Shown here: positions 35,055-44,475 of the stretch, one piece after another
Position numbering within the stretch: the stretch's first letter is position 1
How the letters are laid out: every line of letters begins with the position of its first letter
Notes under the pieces: model-generated
Database searches by the model: none
What the model was told of the DNA's origin: nothing
What the model saw: the letters and a program-made list of their open reading frames with translations, nothing else
From: Symbiodinium natans
Lineage: Eukaryota; Sar; Dinophyceae; Suessiales; Symbiodiniaceae
DNA: 64,000 nt
Assembly (NCBI GenBank): GCA_905221605.1
Contig: CAJNDS010001735.1
Span: 309,136-373,135, forward strand
Direction of reading: 5' to 3'
Translations under genes and position numbers: made by a program

Positions 35055-35547
35055 GCCGAGTCCCTAGGCGCTCCTCAAGGCCCGGAGGGGTGGGGCCCTC
35101 CTGTGTGCGACGCCTCTTTGCTTCTCGCTCCGCCTTAATTTCATGGAGTTTCTTCTCTTGCTCCTCGTTGAGGCTTACCCCCAGTTCATTAAGGATGCTG
35201 TCGACCTCCATGTCCGCAGCGGATTCGCAGAAGACTTTCTCTTTGAGCAGGCCTGAGCTTGCTTCTACTGCCTTCTGTGCCCTCTCAGCTTGCTCATTCA
35301 GCACGATCATTTCTTGTAGAAGCTGCCTTAATGACTCCTTCGCCATGTCGATGCGCTTCTGCAGGCCAATCTTTTGATCGGCAATATGCTTGAGCTTGCC
35401 AGCTGCGCTTTGCCAGCTCTGGCTGGCCTGGCTTGCAGCTTGGGAGGGCGTCACCTCCTGGCTGGCCTTGAGGCCTTTCAGGTAGGCTTTGACCTCCTCC
35501 GGCAGGGCAGCTTCATGCTTCTGGCACAGGTCTGTGAGGTCGTCCAC
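34942..35547 (-). CDS. LINE B ORF1, coiled-coil segment
   Basis: 201 codons. The first 150 residues have strong heptad-like character (DLTDLCQKHEAALPEEVKAYLKGL, KIGLQKRIDMAKESLRQLLQEMIVLNEQAERAQKAVEAS, EEQEKKLHEIKAEREAKRRR), as in the trimerising coiled coils of LINE ORF1 proteins. The last 40 residues are out-of-frame. The equivalent frame in copy 2 (42879-43484) is the same length. Confidence 0.7.
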   Translation of the reverse strand: MDDLTDLCQKHEAALPEEVKAYLKGLKASQEVTPSQAASQASQSWQSAAGKLKHIADQKIGLQKRIDMAKESLRQLLQEMIVLNEQAERAQKAVEASSGLLKEKVFCESAADMEVDSILNELGVSLNEEQEKKLHEIKAEREAKRRRTQEGPTPPGLEERLGTRRAGPGAPKQGPHRANVRPQLRAGTHAANCPAVPSCMC

Positions 35548-35909
35548 CTCTTCCTTGACCTGTGCCTTGGGTGGTTTGTACCCTGCCTCCTGGAGGTTAC
35601 CTCTTCAGGCACATTGTCCCACGCCACTCCAAGGGCTTGCAGGACCTTGTTCGGCAGTGGTGCTTTCGGAGTCTTGGGCTTCTTTGGCGGCTGCCAGTGA
35701 GCGGCCTCAGCAACCGTAGGCCATTGTGGCTTCCACTGGTTCCAGTTCTGTCTCGCCTTGCGAATGCTGTTTGCCCAGGGTGTTCTGCATTTCTTGCAGA
35801 GCATGTGCGGCTGGGCCTTGTCCGCCCAAATCCATCCTGTGCAGCTTTGACCACTGCAACAGATGTACTCGTGGGGGGCCATGGCTAAGAGGAAGGCACC
35901 TCTGGGCAA
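35478..35909 (-). CDS. LINE B ORF1, N-terminal zinc-ribbon-like segment
   Basis: 143 codons starting 80-90 bp after the SL relic. MAPHEYICCSGQSCTGWIWADK...MLCKKCRTPW gives C-C-x4-C...C-x2-C, a compact zinc-ribbon or RanBP2-like finger, followed by Trp/Lys-rich NWNQWKPQWP and a Pro/Lys hinge. Coding passes near 35590 into the coiled-coil frame. This order suits a nucleic-acid-binding ORF1 protein. Confidence 0.65.
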   Translation of the reverse strand: MPRGAFLLAMAPHEYICCSGQSCTGWIWADKAQPHMLCKKCRTPWANSIRKARQNWNQWKPQWPTVAEAAHWQPPKKPKTPKAPLPNKVLQALGVAWDNVPEEVTSRRQGTNHPRHRSRKRWTTSQTCARSMKLPCRRRSKPT

Positions 35910-35997
35910 ACTGTCCTAGGCTGGCTACCAGGCTAGGAAGGCTGAGACCTCCGAAACTTCCCTCAGGCTACTCCTTGGGCCGAAAACTTGAGCCGAA

Positions 35998-36439
35998 CAG
36001 GGATTGCAAGCGGTGGCAACAGGCTGTACAGACCAGTTGCTCAAGTTCGCCGCAGCTCCGGCTTTCACTCTCTTACTAACCGTGCCTTGCGGTCCCCCCG
36101 AGCATACTGGGCTGATCCCTGCCCGCCGGCCTATCTGTTCGGGTCAGAGGGTCTGCACCTCTCTGCTGCCTCGGTGCCACTTGGCCACGAGGCCCATGGA
36201 AGGCATCCCTGTTTGGCACGCTCGCTGAAACTCTGCTCCAGGGACTGGGCATCGCGGAAGTGCCCTGCCCTGGTAGTTCGCTCCAGTCGAAGGATGCACC
36301 TTCCCTCTCGGCTCACCTCTGAGGTTATGATAGCCAGGCTATCCCTCTTAGAGGGTGGGCTCCATGGCATCTTGGCAGCTACCCTACCTGAAAACTGCCT
36401 ACCACTTGCCTTCTCACTTGAGCCAGAGCCTTGAGCCAA
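35998..36439 (-). repeat. S1 unit copy d (5' 440 bp only)
   Basis: Reverse-oriented S1 from the SL relics (36439) to an abrupt end at 35998, where the 5' end of LINE B copy 1 begins. It lacks 8 bp present in other copies near 36130. It is the outer end of the left inverted-repeat arm. Confidence 0.8.
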
Positions 36440-36499
36440 CCCAGGTTCAACCTGGGTTCAACCCGGGTTCAGAACCCGGGTCAGAATCCAGGTTCTGAA
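36440..36499. repeat. Iteron array with GGTTCAGAACCC variants
   Basis: Iterons between S1 copies d and e. The TTCAGAACC and GATTCTGACC variants are repeated in inverse at 46060-46119. Confidence 0.8.
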
Positions 36500-38102
36500 T
36501 TTTTTTCCGAGTTGAGCTTGGTTTGCGAGTCCACCATCTTGGTGTTTGGGACCGGAGTCCGTACTGCTAAGTACCACTACACTATCTTGAGCAGCAGAGG
36601 CTAACTGTACAGGTAAAGCCTTCTGCTACTAGTGCCACTACTGAGGGTGGGACCTCAAGCCTATGAGGTCATTGCCTCAGCCTCTCACTAGAGGGTGGCA
36701 CCTCTCGCTGCTGCTCCCTCCTCTTCCCAGTACTGAGTGAGAGGGTAGCCCCTATCTGTGGGTGCGGATTGCCTCAGGTCCGCATGCAAACTACCCTTCT
36801 CCCTTTCCTGTCAGTAGGAGGGCATCCCTCCTGGTGCACAGCAAGGCATATACATTCTGCACTCAGAACCTGCGGCCTGCTTCAGCTGAGAGGAAAGAAC
36901 TGCGGTAACTGCTCAGCCTGCAGCCCTGTGGGCCCTGGGCAGTGAAGCCCGCCACTTCACAGCCCGAGGATGCCACCTCCACACTCCTGGCGTCTGGCAC
37001 TCCAGGACACTGTGTGGGGGGTTCCAGAAAGCACCTCCTGAAAACTACCCTGTGCGAGGGTGGATGGGACCACCTGGACAAGGCTTATGTCTACAGGCTT
37101 GGGGACACTGCGCCCCTCAACTTGGTATATTTGGCGCAGGGTCGACGCCTCCCCTCAACAAGGCGCGGGGACCACGCTTTCCCCTCAATTCCCCCATGCA
37201 CGAAGTGCACTGGCGCGGGGAAACACGCCAGGCAGAAGCCAAACCCATAAACATAAACCTCAGGCAGCGCCTAAGGCGGAATCTTGCCTCTGGTAGCTAT
37301 CCCACTTTCAAGCACTGCCGCCAGTGTGGATTTACCGTAGATGAGTCCTAGGCAAGGCCAAGGTGGACAAACTAAAGCTCCTGACACTAAGCTTGGTAGG
37401 ACTGGGCATACCCCAGCATGACAAAGGTCAGGAGGGCCTTATACCACTCATCTCAAAGAGGATAAAACCTCTGGCTGTGTGAGTCACGAAAGAGCCCGCC
37501 AGATCTATCTCACACTTCAAGCCAATGTTGAACTGGTTAGCAGCCAGTGTAGGCGATAGCCCGTTACAAGCCACAGACAATGTTGGCCACTGCATCACGT
37601 TCCCTAATCGCCACTGCAGACTCCCAAACTTCCAGCTTCCTAACTCCAGCTCTCCAGGGATTGCAAGCGGTGGCAACAGGCTGTACAGACCAGTTGCTCA
37701 AGTTCGCCGCAGCTCCGGCTTTCACTCTCTTACTAACCGTGCCTTGCGGTCCCCCCGAGCATACTGGGCTGATCCCTGCCCGCCGGCCCTTGCCCCTATC
37801 TGTTCGGGTCAGAGGGTCTGCACCTCTCTGCTGCCTCGGTGCCACTTGGCCACGAGGCCCATGGAAGGCATCCCTGTTTGGCACGCTCGCTGAAACTCTG
37901 CTCCAGGGACTGGGCATCGCGGAAGTGCCCTGCCCTGGTAGTTCGCTCCAGTCGAAGGATGCACCTTCCCTCTCGGCTCACCTCTGAGGTTATGATAGCC
38001 AGGCTATCCCTCTTAGAGGGTGGGCTCCATGGCATCTAGGCAGCTACCCTACCTGAAAACTGCCTACCACTTGCCTTCTCACTTGAGCCAGAGCCTTGAG
38101 CC
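36500..38102 (-). repeat. S1 unit copy e
   Basis: Reverse-oriented S1 with A7 tail (36506-36500) and SL relics at 38102-38080. Internal deletions, for example around 37577, are shared with copy g, the partner in the inverted repeat. Confidence 0.85.
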
Positions 38103-38148
38103 GGATCCAGGTTCTGAACCCGGGTTCAACCTGGGTTCAACCTGGGTT
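38103..38148. repeat. Iteron array
   Basis: GGATCC followed by four iterons. Its reverse complement lies at 44430-44475. Confidence 0.8.
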
Positions 38149-38598
38149 CGAGGATAGCACAGAGGTACCATCCTCGCTACCGGAGCGGAACCCTGACCGC
38201 CTCCCTCTGACAGCCTGCACAAGTGCACCAAAGGCCTTGAGGGACCTTTTGTCAGGAGGTTCCTAACCTCTCATGAGGTACCAGCCTCTGGTAGCATCCC
38301 GAAGGGGATGCAAGCTGAGGTTCATCCTCACTGCCAGAGAACACCCCTGGCCCCTTCTCTCACGGTTGCAACCCCTGCACCAGCAACCTGAGGAGCTTTT
38401 GCCAGGAGGTTTCTTTCCTCTCATGAGGTACAACCTCTGGTAGCATCCCAAAGAGGATGGTAGCTTAGGAGGAGGTTCTTCCTCCCCTGTACATTAGGGC
38501 CAAGAGGGCCATCAGTGGTGCCAGTACAGAGGCACGGTTTTCACAACCCAAACACCAAGACGGTGGATCGCATTTGTTCGCTCAACTCGGAAAAAAAA
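38149..38598 (+). repeat. Isolated S2/LINE B 3' tail (truncated retrocopy 1)
   Basis: A 450-bp copy of the shared tail, 5'-truncated, ending CTCAACTCGG and A8 at 38591-38598. The clean A-run and iteron flanks suggest a 5'-truncated insertion. Confidence 0.8.
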
Positions 38599-38623
38599 TT
38601 CAACCTGGGTTCAACCTGGGTTC
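38599..38623. repeat. Two iterons
   Basis: TTCAACCTGGG units between an A8 tail and an SL relic. Confidence 0.75.
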
Positions 38624-39687
38624 GCCATTTTGGCTCAAGCTCACACAGCCAGAGGTTTTATCCTCTTTGAGATGAGTGGTATAAGGCCCTCCTGACCTTT
38701 GTCATGCTGGGGTATGCCCAGTCCTACCAAGCTTAGTGTCAGGAGCTTTAGTTTGTCCACCTTGGCCTTGCCTAGGACTCATCTACAGTAAATCCACACT
38801 GGCGGCAGTGCTTGAGAGTGGGATAGCTACCAGAGGCAAGATTCCGCCTTAGGCGCTGCCTGAGGTTTATGTTTATGGTTTGGCTTCTGCCTGGCGTGTT
38901 TCCCCGCGCCAGTGCACTTCGTGCATGGGGGAATTGAGGGGAAAGCGTGGTCCCCGCGCCTTGTTGAGGGGAGGCGTCGACCCTGCGCCAAATATACCAA
39001 GTTGAGGGGTGCAGTGTCCCCAAGCCTGTAGACATAAGCCTTGTCCAGGTGGTCCCATCCACCCTCGCACAGGGTAGTTTTCAGGAGGTGCTTTCTGGAA
39101 CCCCCACACAGTGTCCTGGAGTGCCAGACGCCAGGAGTGTGGAGGTGGCATCCTCGGGCTGTGAAGTGGCGGGCTTCACTGCCCAGGGCCCACAGGGCTG
39201 CAGGCTGAGCAGTTACGGCAGTTCTTTCCTCTCAGCTGAAGCAGGACAACCCTGTAGCTGGGCCAAACCAATTTGTACAGGTAATTGGTGCCTGTGGTCG
39301 AGGGGTCGCAGGTTCTGAGTGCAGAATGTATATGCCTTGCTGTGCACCAGGAGGGATGCCCTCCTACTGACAGGAAAGGGAGAAGGGTAGTTTGCATGCG
39401 GACCTGAGGCAATCCGCACCCACAGATAGGGGCTACCCTCTCACTCAGTATTGGTGGGGCTCGGTGGAGCTTAGCAGCAGCGAGAGGTGCCACCCTCTAG
39501 TGAGAAGCTGAGGCAATGACCTCATAGGCTTGAGGTCCCACCCTCAGTAGTGGCACTAGTAGCAGAAGGCTTTACCTGTACAGTTAGCCTCTGCTGCTCA
39601 AGATAGTGTAGTGGTACTTAGCAGTACGGACTCCGGTCCCAAACACCAAGATGGTGGACTCGCAAACCAAGCTCAACTCGGAAAAAA
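38624..39687 (+). repeat. S1 unit copy f (5'-truncated, with SL at an internal position)
   Basis: GCCATTTTGGCTCAAG (38624-38639) is joined directly to an internal S1 site (CTCACACAGCCAGAGG), and the unit runs on to A6 at 39682-39687. Except for the SL piece it matches S1 copy c from 27400 onward. Confidence 0.85.
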
Positions 39688-39785
39688 TTGAACCTGGGTT
39701 CTGGGTTGAATCTGGGTTCAACCTGGGTTCAACTTAAGTTCAACCTGGGTTGAACCTGGCTGAACCCCAGGTCAAATTTGCAACC
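39688..39785. repeat. Iteron array, duplicate of 28447-28545
   Basis: Same order of normal and degenerate iterons as after S1 copy c, indicating duplication of the whole block. Confidence 0.8.
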
Positions 39786-39920
39786 AAAGTTTGATCAAAG
39801 TTTGAGCATTGTTTGATCTGATTGTTTTGGACGTCGGAGCACACAACATCCTATTTTTGTTTTTAAAATACGAGCGGGGGGGTTGGGGGGGCGCAGCCCC
39901 CCCATTTACTTCTTGTAAAG

Positions 39921-40466
39921 TGGGAAGGGAGAAGAGAGAAGGGATTTTATTTTAAATTATAAAGAGACGAGCAGCTGGAGAAAGGGGAAGAGAAAATGTG
40001 GAGTGGGAGGGAAGGGAGAAGAGAGAAGGGAATGCATTCAATTCCACCCCCCTTCGAATCTTTTGTTTTTTGTATCTCATTATTCGAATCAGAGGAGAAG
40101 AGAGAAGGGATTTTTTTTCTAAATTCCACACCCCCTCGATTTTTTGTTTTTTGTATTTTGTTATTTGAAAAATTAGAGGAGTAGAGATAAGATTGTTCTG
40201 GTTTCTCGAAGTGGACAGAATGCGTGGGAGCAAGGGAGAAGAGAGAAGGGAATGTATATTCTAAATTCCACCCCCCTCGAATTTTTTGTTTTTTGTATTT
40301 CATGAGACTTTAAACATTACCTTCTCTTCAAGAAGAGAGAGAAGGAAATTTATTCTAAATTCCACCCCCTTCAAATCTTGTTGTATTTTTGTATTTGTTT
40401 TTTAGATTTCATTATTCGAAATTAGAGAAGTGAGGGGGGTCTTAAGGGGGAGGCTTATAGGGGGCG
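39921..40466 (+). repeat. Tandem satellite, duplicate of 28680-29225
   Basis: Near-identical GA/T-rich satellite. It stops inside the start of the G-rich tract at 40466, where LINE B copy 2 begins. AT-rich 39786-39920 holds no gene. Confidence 0.8.
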
Positions 40467-40889
40467 TTTACCCGGGGAGGCTTTATCCCATGGGAACTTC
40501 TCGGCAGTTTCTCGCATCCATTTCTTGACGACCTGTGCTCTGCAGAAGCACCAAAGCCGATAGGTGATGGATGTGAGGGTTATGGGCCTTTCTACGTCAG
40601 CATTTTTGGGCAGGAGTGCCACATGGTGCGCCTGCCAGTGCTGCGGCGCCACTCCTGTGGTTTCAGCCAAGTTCAGGACTTGGGTGAGCTGTTCATAGGC
40701 CGGTCCAGGGAGGTTTTTGAGGGCAGCATAGGTGAGCCCATCAAGACCTCCTGCCTTGTCGGTGACATTCTTGAGGATGGCCTCGAGCACCTTTGTTGTG
40801 ATTTTAACAGCGGGGAGGATTTTGCTGCATCCAGCAGGGTCTGGACGATCGGGGGGGAACATTCTACCTCTCCCCAAATTGCGACCCAC
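40455..40889 (-). pseudogene. LINE B copy 2 reverse transcriptase, truncated
   Basis: About 125 authentic RT codons (DPAGCSKILPAVKITTKVLEAI... to WDKASPG), then foreign sequence from the satellite. The catalytic motifs A-C are lost, so this copy cannot encode RT. Confidence 0.8.
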
Positions 40890-42991
40890 TGCTTCCTCCT
40901 GGCCCCTGGGCGCTCTTCGCCTGGGAGGTTTTGGAAGGGCCGATCCAGGACTTTTTTACTCTTTTTGAGAGAACTGTAGCGAGGTCTCATCCCTTTCACT
41001 AAACCCGCTTGGAGCCAGTCCTTGTACTGGGCCTGTTGCTCCTTGGCTCTCTGCATCTGGAGGGCCGCCTCCTTTTGCCTGGCAACAACACTCAAAGACC
41101 GCCACTGTGGTGCTGTTGCTGAGCATTGCTGGTACAATGCTGTGAGGAAGGCAGTACCTTCAGCAATGTCTTGACAGGCTTGGAGGGTGCCTAGGTCCGG
41201 TAGGTGCTGTTGGGAGGCGGGCACTTCTTCCAGGATTCTGGCTATGCGCGCCCACCAGCCCACTTCAGAGCTTTTGGGGGCAGTGGAAGGGCGCTGAAAG
41301 AATAAGGGTCCCCACTGGGCCTGCACACACCAACCTCTGCCAGTCCTCGGTGCATCGTGGCAGTGCTCCAGGCTGGCCGCCCAGGTCGCCAGCTGCCAGG
41401 TGCTCTGGTCCTCTTGGGCACAGGTCCTGTCCATTATGGCGAAGTGGGAGGGTTGGACCTCTGCTGTGAGTTTCGGGAACTGGGGAAGTTTCCAGGATTT
41501 CCATTCGCTGGCACCGTCCTTGACTTTGAGGTGCAAGGCTGCATGTGGTTTCCACGGGACTGTCCAAGTGGCAGACAGATCCACCAGGGCTTCCAGGCTC
41601 CTACTCACCACCCCAAAGTCCAGCTCCGCCCCATGGTTGCATGTAGCTTCTCCCGTGGCTACCATCCGCCCCCGCATCACCTGGATCAGCGCTGTGTCCT
41701 GAACTTCAGTCGGGTCCAGGTTCCAATCCCCCAAGATGATCCAGGGCTCCGGGAGGGTTCTTACGAAAGCTACCAGAGAGGATAGCACCTCTGCATTCGT
41801 GGGACCATTCAGGCCTTCCGTGTCCCTCAGGTAGAGGGACACAATCGTGTAGTCCCACCGTCTTTGTCTCAGGCCCACGGCTGTGTAGCCCGCCCCTTCG
41901 CATTGGTAGGTGGCTTTTTGCCACTCCGCTATTTTTGGGAAAGGCACAGGCAGTGCCCCCCAATCTTGCGCCCTTGTCCGACAGGGAGGCCGCTCAGCAT
42001 AGAGATCCCATCCTAGGGATTGCAGTGTGGCTCGCCTTCCATGCAGCAGTTCCGGTGTGAGGTGGGTTTCCTGCAGACACACCACCTTGGCTTTGGAGGA
42101 GGTTACCCACTCCAACGCCCCGTTGTTGAAACTGGTGACATTGGCGCTCATGATGCTCAGATACTGGTCAGGCGAGGCGGAAGGTTTAACCTTCTCATGG
42201 CTGGGCTCTTCTGAGTCGGTGCCCTCGCCATGTGCAAGGTCTTCCTCTCGTTCCTGCCGACCCAGCACCTGTTCCGGTGTCAAGGGCTCCTCACTTTTTG
42301 GGAGCTCAGAGGTTATCACCTCCTTTGCCTGCTGGATGGCTTTCCCGGTGACATCCTCTCCTTGCTCCAGGGCATGCAGGACCATCCTACACCAACCCCA
42401 GGCCAGGGAGTCTTCCGCCATCACCTCCTCTTGGGCTTCGATGAAGCTTAGAAGGGTGGCTTCCTTCGCCTGGAAGGGGCTCGCTTGGTCTTCCAGGAGG
42501 CTGACCACCTCCTGCCATGTCATTTGCAAACCCAAGTCTTCTGGGCTGCAGAGGGAAGGTATCACCTTCTGGGCTTCATCATTCCATTGTGGCGGGGGGG
42601 GGTCTTGGGTAACCAGAGGGTTCCCATCAGGGTTCACCTCCCTCAGTGGCTGCATTTGTTCGCCGTCTGCTACCGCCTCTTCATCTGTAAGGTCCAGCTT
42701 GAAAAACTTTGGCCCTGTGATCGGAACGCTTTCTGGCGACTCCTTTCCAGGCCGACAAAAGTGGCTGGGCTTCTGCCAGCCTTGCTCACAACCACTGCTT
42801 TCTGCAGTAAGTTGTTTCCCCAAGGCCTCCCTCAATCTTTTCCCATGTAGATTGATGTGAGCACCTCGCTTGTAATAGTCAGCACATGCAACTAGGAACT
42901 GCTGGGCAGTTCGCAGCATGTGTTCCAGCCCTGAGCTGGGGTCGCACATTGGCTCTGTGGGGCCCTTGCTTTGGGGCTCCAGGCCCCACAC
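40673..42991 (-). CDS. LINE B copy 2 ORF1 C-terminus fused to endonuclease
   Basis: 772 codons in one frame: the ORF1 C-terminal segment (PSSGLEHMLRTAQQFLVACADYY...), an acidic linker (PEQVLGRQEREEDLAHGEGTDSEE), then the full APE endonuclease (SANVTSFNNG, VCLQETHL, ILGDWNLDP, ELDFGVVS, WKPHAALHL). It shows that the ORF1-EN join is continuous in the ancestral element. At about 40820 the RT continues in the -1 frame after GCAAAAT. It has two more residues (KD) before WLQAGL than copy 1. Confidence 0.82.
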   Translation of the reverse strand: MWGLEPQSKGPTEPMCDPSSGLEHMLRTAQQFLVACADYYKRGAHINLHGKRLREALGKQLTAESSGCEQGWQKPSHFCRPGKESPESVPITGPKFFKLDLTDEEAVADGEQMQPLREVNPDGNPLVTQDPPPPQWNDEAQKVIPSLCSPEDLGLQMTWQEVVSLLEDQASPFQAKEATLLSFIEAQEEVMAEDSLAWGWCRMVLHALEQGEDVTGKAIQQAKEVITSELPKSEEPLTPEQVLGRQEREEDLAHGEGTDSEEPSHEKVKPSASPDQYLSIMSANVTSFNNGALEWVTSSKAKVVCLQETHLTPELLHGRRATLQSLGWDLYAERPPCRTRAQDWGALPVPFPKIAEWQKATYQCEGAGYTAVGLRQRRWDYTIVSLYLRDTEGLNGPTNAEVLSSLVAFVRTLPEPWIILGDWNLDPTEVQDTALIQVMRGRMVATGEATCNHGAELDFGVVSRSLEALVDLSATWTVPWKPHAALHLKVKDGASEWKSWKLPQFPKLTAEVQPSHFAIMDRTCAQEDQSTWQLATWAASLEHCHDAPRTGRGWCVQAQWGPLFFQRPSTAPKSSEVGWWARIARILEEVPASQQHLPDLGTLQACQDIAEGTAFLTALYQQCSATAPQWRSLSVVARQKEAALQMQRAKEQQAQYKDWLQAGLVKGMRPRYSSLKKSKKVLDRPFQNLPGEERPGARRKQWVAIWGEVECSPPIVQTLLDAAKSSPLLKSQQRCSRPSSRMSPTRQEVLMGSPMLPSKTSLDRPMNSSPKS

Positions 42992-43484
42992 GCCGAGTCC
43001 CTAGGCGCTCCTCAAGGCCCGGAGGGGTGGGGCCCTCCTGTGTGCGACGCCTCTTTGCTTCTCGCTCCGCCTTAATTTCATGGAGTTTCTTCTCTTGCTC
43101 CTCGTTGAGGCTTACCCCCAGTTCATTAAGGATGCTGTCGACCTCCATGTCCGCAGCGGATTCGCAGAAGACTTTCTCTTTGAGCAGGCCTGAGCTTGCT
43201 TCTACTGCCTTCTGTGCCCTCTCAGCTTGCTCATTCAGCACGATCATTTCTTGTAGAAGCTGCCTTAATGACTCCTTCGCCATGTCGATGCGCTTCTGCA
43301 GGCCAATCTTTTGATCGGCAATATGCTTGAGCTTGCCAGCTGCGCTTTGCCAGCTCTGGCTGGCCTGGCTTGCAGCTTGGGAGGGCGTCACCTCCTGGCT
43401 GGCCTTGAGGCCTTTCAGGTAGGCTTTGACCTCCTCCGGCAGGGCAGCTTCATGCTTCTGGCACAGGTCTGTGAGGTCGTCCAC
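42879..43484 (-). CDS. LINE B copy 2 ORF1 coiled-coil segment
   Basis: 201 codons, one residue different from the copy 1 counterpart (TRRVGPG for TRRAGPG). Same coiled-coil content and the same frame exit near 43000. The shared break shows it predates the duplication or is used in expression. Confidence 0.68.
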   Translation of the reverse strand: MDDLTDLCQKHEAALPEEVKAYLKGLKASQEVTPSQAASQASQSWQSAAGKLKHIADQKIGLQKRIDMAKESLRQLLQEMIVLNEQAERAQKAVEASSGLLKEKVFCESAADMEVDSILNELGVSLNEEQEKKLHEIKAEREAKRRRTQEGPTPPGLEERLGTRRVGPGAPKQGPHRANVRPQLRAGTHAANCPAVPSCMC

Positions 43485-43846
43485 CTCTTCCTTGACCTGT
43501 GCCTTGGGTGGTTTGTACCCTGCCTCCTGGAGGTTACCTCTTCAGGCACATTGTCCCACGCCACTCCAAGGGCTTGCAGGACCTTGTTCGGCAGTGGTGC
43601 TTTCGGAGTCTTGGGCTTCTTTGGCGGCTGCCAGTGAGCGGCCTCAGCAACCGTAGGCCATTGTGGCTTCCACTGGTTCCAGTTCTGTCTCGCCTTGCGA
43701 ATGCTGTTTGCCCAGGGTGTTCTGCATTTCTTGCAGAGCATGTGCGGCTGGGCCTTGTCCGCCCAAATCCATCCTGTGCAGCTTTGACCACTGCAACAGA
43801 TGTACTCGTGGGGGGCCATGGCTAAGAGGAAGGCACCTCTGGGCAA
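43415..43846 (-). CDS. LINE B copy 2 ORF1 zinc-ribbon-like segment
   Basis: 143 codons identical in length and sequence to 35478-35909, starting shortly after the tandem SL relics. Cys pattern C-C-x4-C...C-x2-C. Confidence 0.65.
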   Translation of the reverse strand: MPRGAFLLAMAPHEYICCSGQSCTGWIWADKAQPHMLCKKCRTPWANSIRKARQNWNQWKPQWPTVAEAAHWQPPKKPKTPKAPLPNKVLQALGVAWDNVPEEVTSRRQGTNHPRHRSRKRWTTSQTCARSMKLPCRRRSKPT

Positions 43847-43979
43847 ACTGTCCTAGGCTGGCTACCAGGCTAGGAAGGCTGAGACCTCCGAAACTTCCCT
43901 CAGGCTACTCCTTGGGCCGAAAACTTGAGCCGAAATGGCTTGAGCCAAAATGGCGAACCCAGGTTGAACCCAGGTTGAA

Positions 43980-44429
43980 TTTTTTTTCCGAGTTGAGCGA
44001 ACAAATGCGATCCACCGTCTTGGTGTTTGGGTTGTGAAAACCGTGCCTCTGTACTGGCACCACTGATGGCCCTCTTGGCCCTAATGTACAGGGGAGGAAG
44101 AACCTCCTCCTAAGCTACCATCCTCTTTCAAATGCTACCAGAGGTTGTACCTCATGAGAGGAAAGAAACCTCCTGGCAAAAGCTCCTCAGGTTGCTGGTG
44201 CAGGGGTTGCAACCGTGAGAGAAGGGGCCAGGGGTGTTCTCTGGCAGTGAGGATGAACCTCAGCTTGCATCCCCTTCGGGATGCTACCAGAGGCTGGTAC
44301 CTCATGAGAGGTTAGGAACCTCCTGACAAAAGGTCCCTCAAGGCCTTTGGTGCACTTGTGCAGGCTGTCAGAGGGAGGCGGTCAGGGTTCCGCTCCGGTA
44401 GCGAGGATGGTACCTCTGTGCTATCCTCG
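43980..44429 (-). repeat. Isolated S2/LINE B 3' tail (retrocopy 2)
   Basis: Minus-strand tail with A8 (43987-43980), flanked by iterons at 43955-43979 and 44430-44475. It is the inverted-repeat partner of 38149-38598. Confidence 0.8.
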
Positions 44430-44475
44430 AACCCAGGTTGAACCCAGGTTGAACCCGGGTTCAGAACCTGGATCC
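44430..44475. repeat. Iteron array
   Basis: Four iterons ending GGATCC before S1 copy g. Confidence 0.8.

Larger units (their letters stand above)
29536..35997 (-). mobile_element. LINE B copy 1: non-LTR retrotransposon with RNase H (near full length)
   Basis: A minus-strand element from an SL-like relic (TTCGGCTCAAG, 35997-35987) to an A9 tail (29544-29536) preceded by GCTCAACTCGG. Coding order: a Cys-rich zinc-ribbon-like start, coiled-coil ORF1, APE endonuclease, RT, RNase H and C-terminal Cys clusters. The roughly 480-bp 3' UTR is full of GAGG-N-CCTC hairpins and is shared with S2 units. Several frame breaks are also found at the same sites in copy 2. Confidence 0.85.
35998..38640 (+). 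repeat. Left arm of a large inverted repeat
   Basis: The order S1d, iterons, S1e, iterons, S2 tail, iterons, SL relic is the reverse complement of 43938-46569, including diagnostic iteron variants (GGATCCAGGTTCTGAAC) and a shared internal deletion in S1. Arms are about 2.6 kb; the centre is 5.3 kb. Confidence 0.8.
40467..43954 (-). mobile_element. LINE B copy 2 (3' half missing)
   Basis: Minus-strand, from two tandem SL relics (43954-43924) to an abrupt break in the RT gene at about 40467, with no A-run. It is almost identical to 32541-35997 of copy 1. The missing 3' end and direct fusion to the satellite point to rearrangement, not target-primed insertion. Confidence 0.85.
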
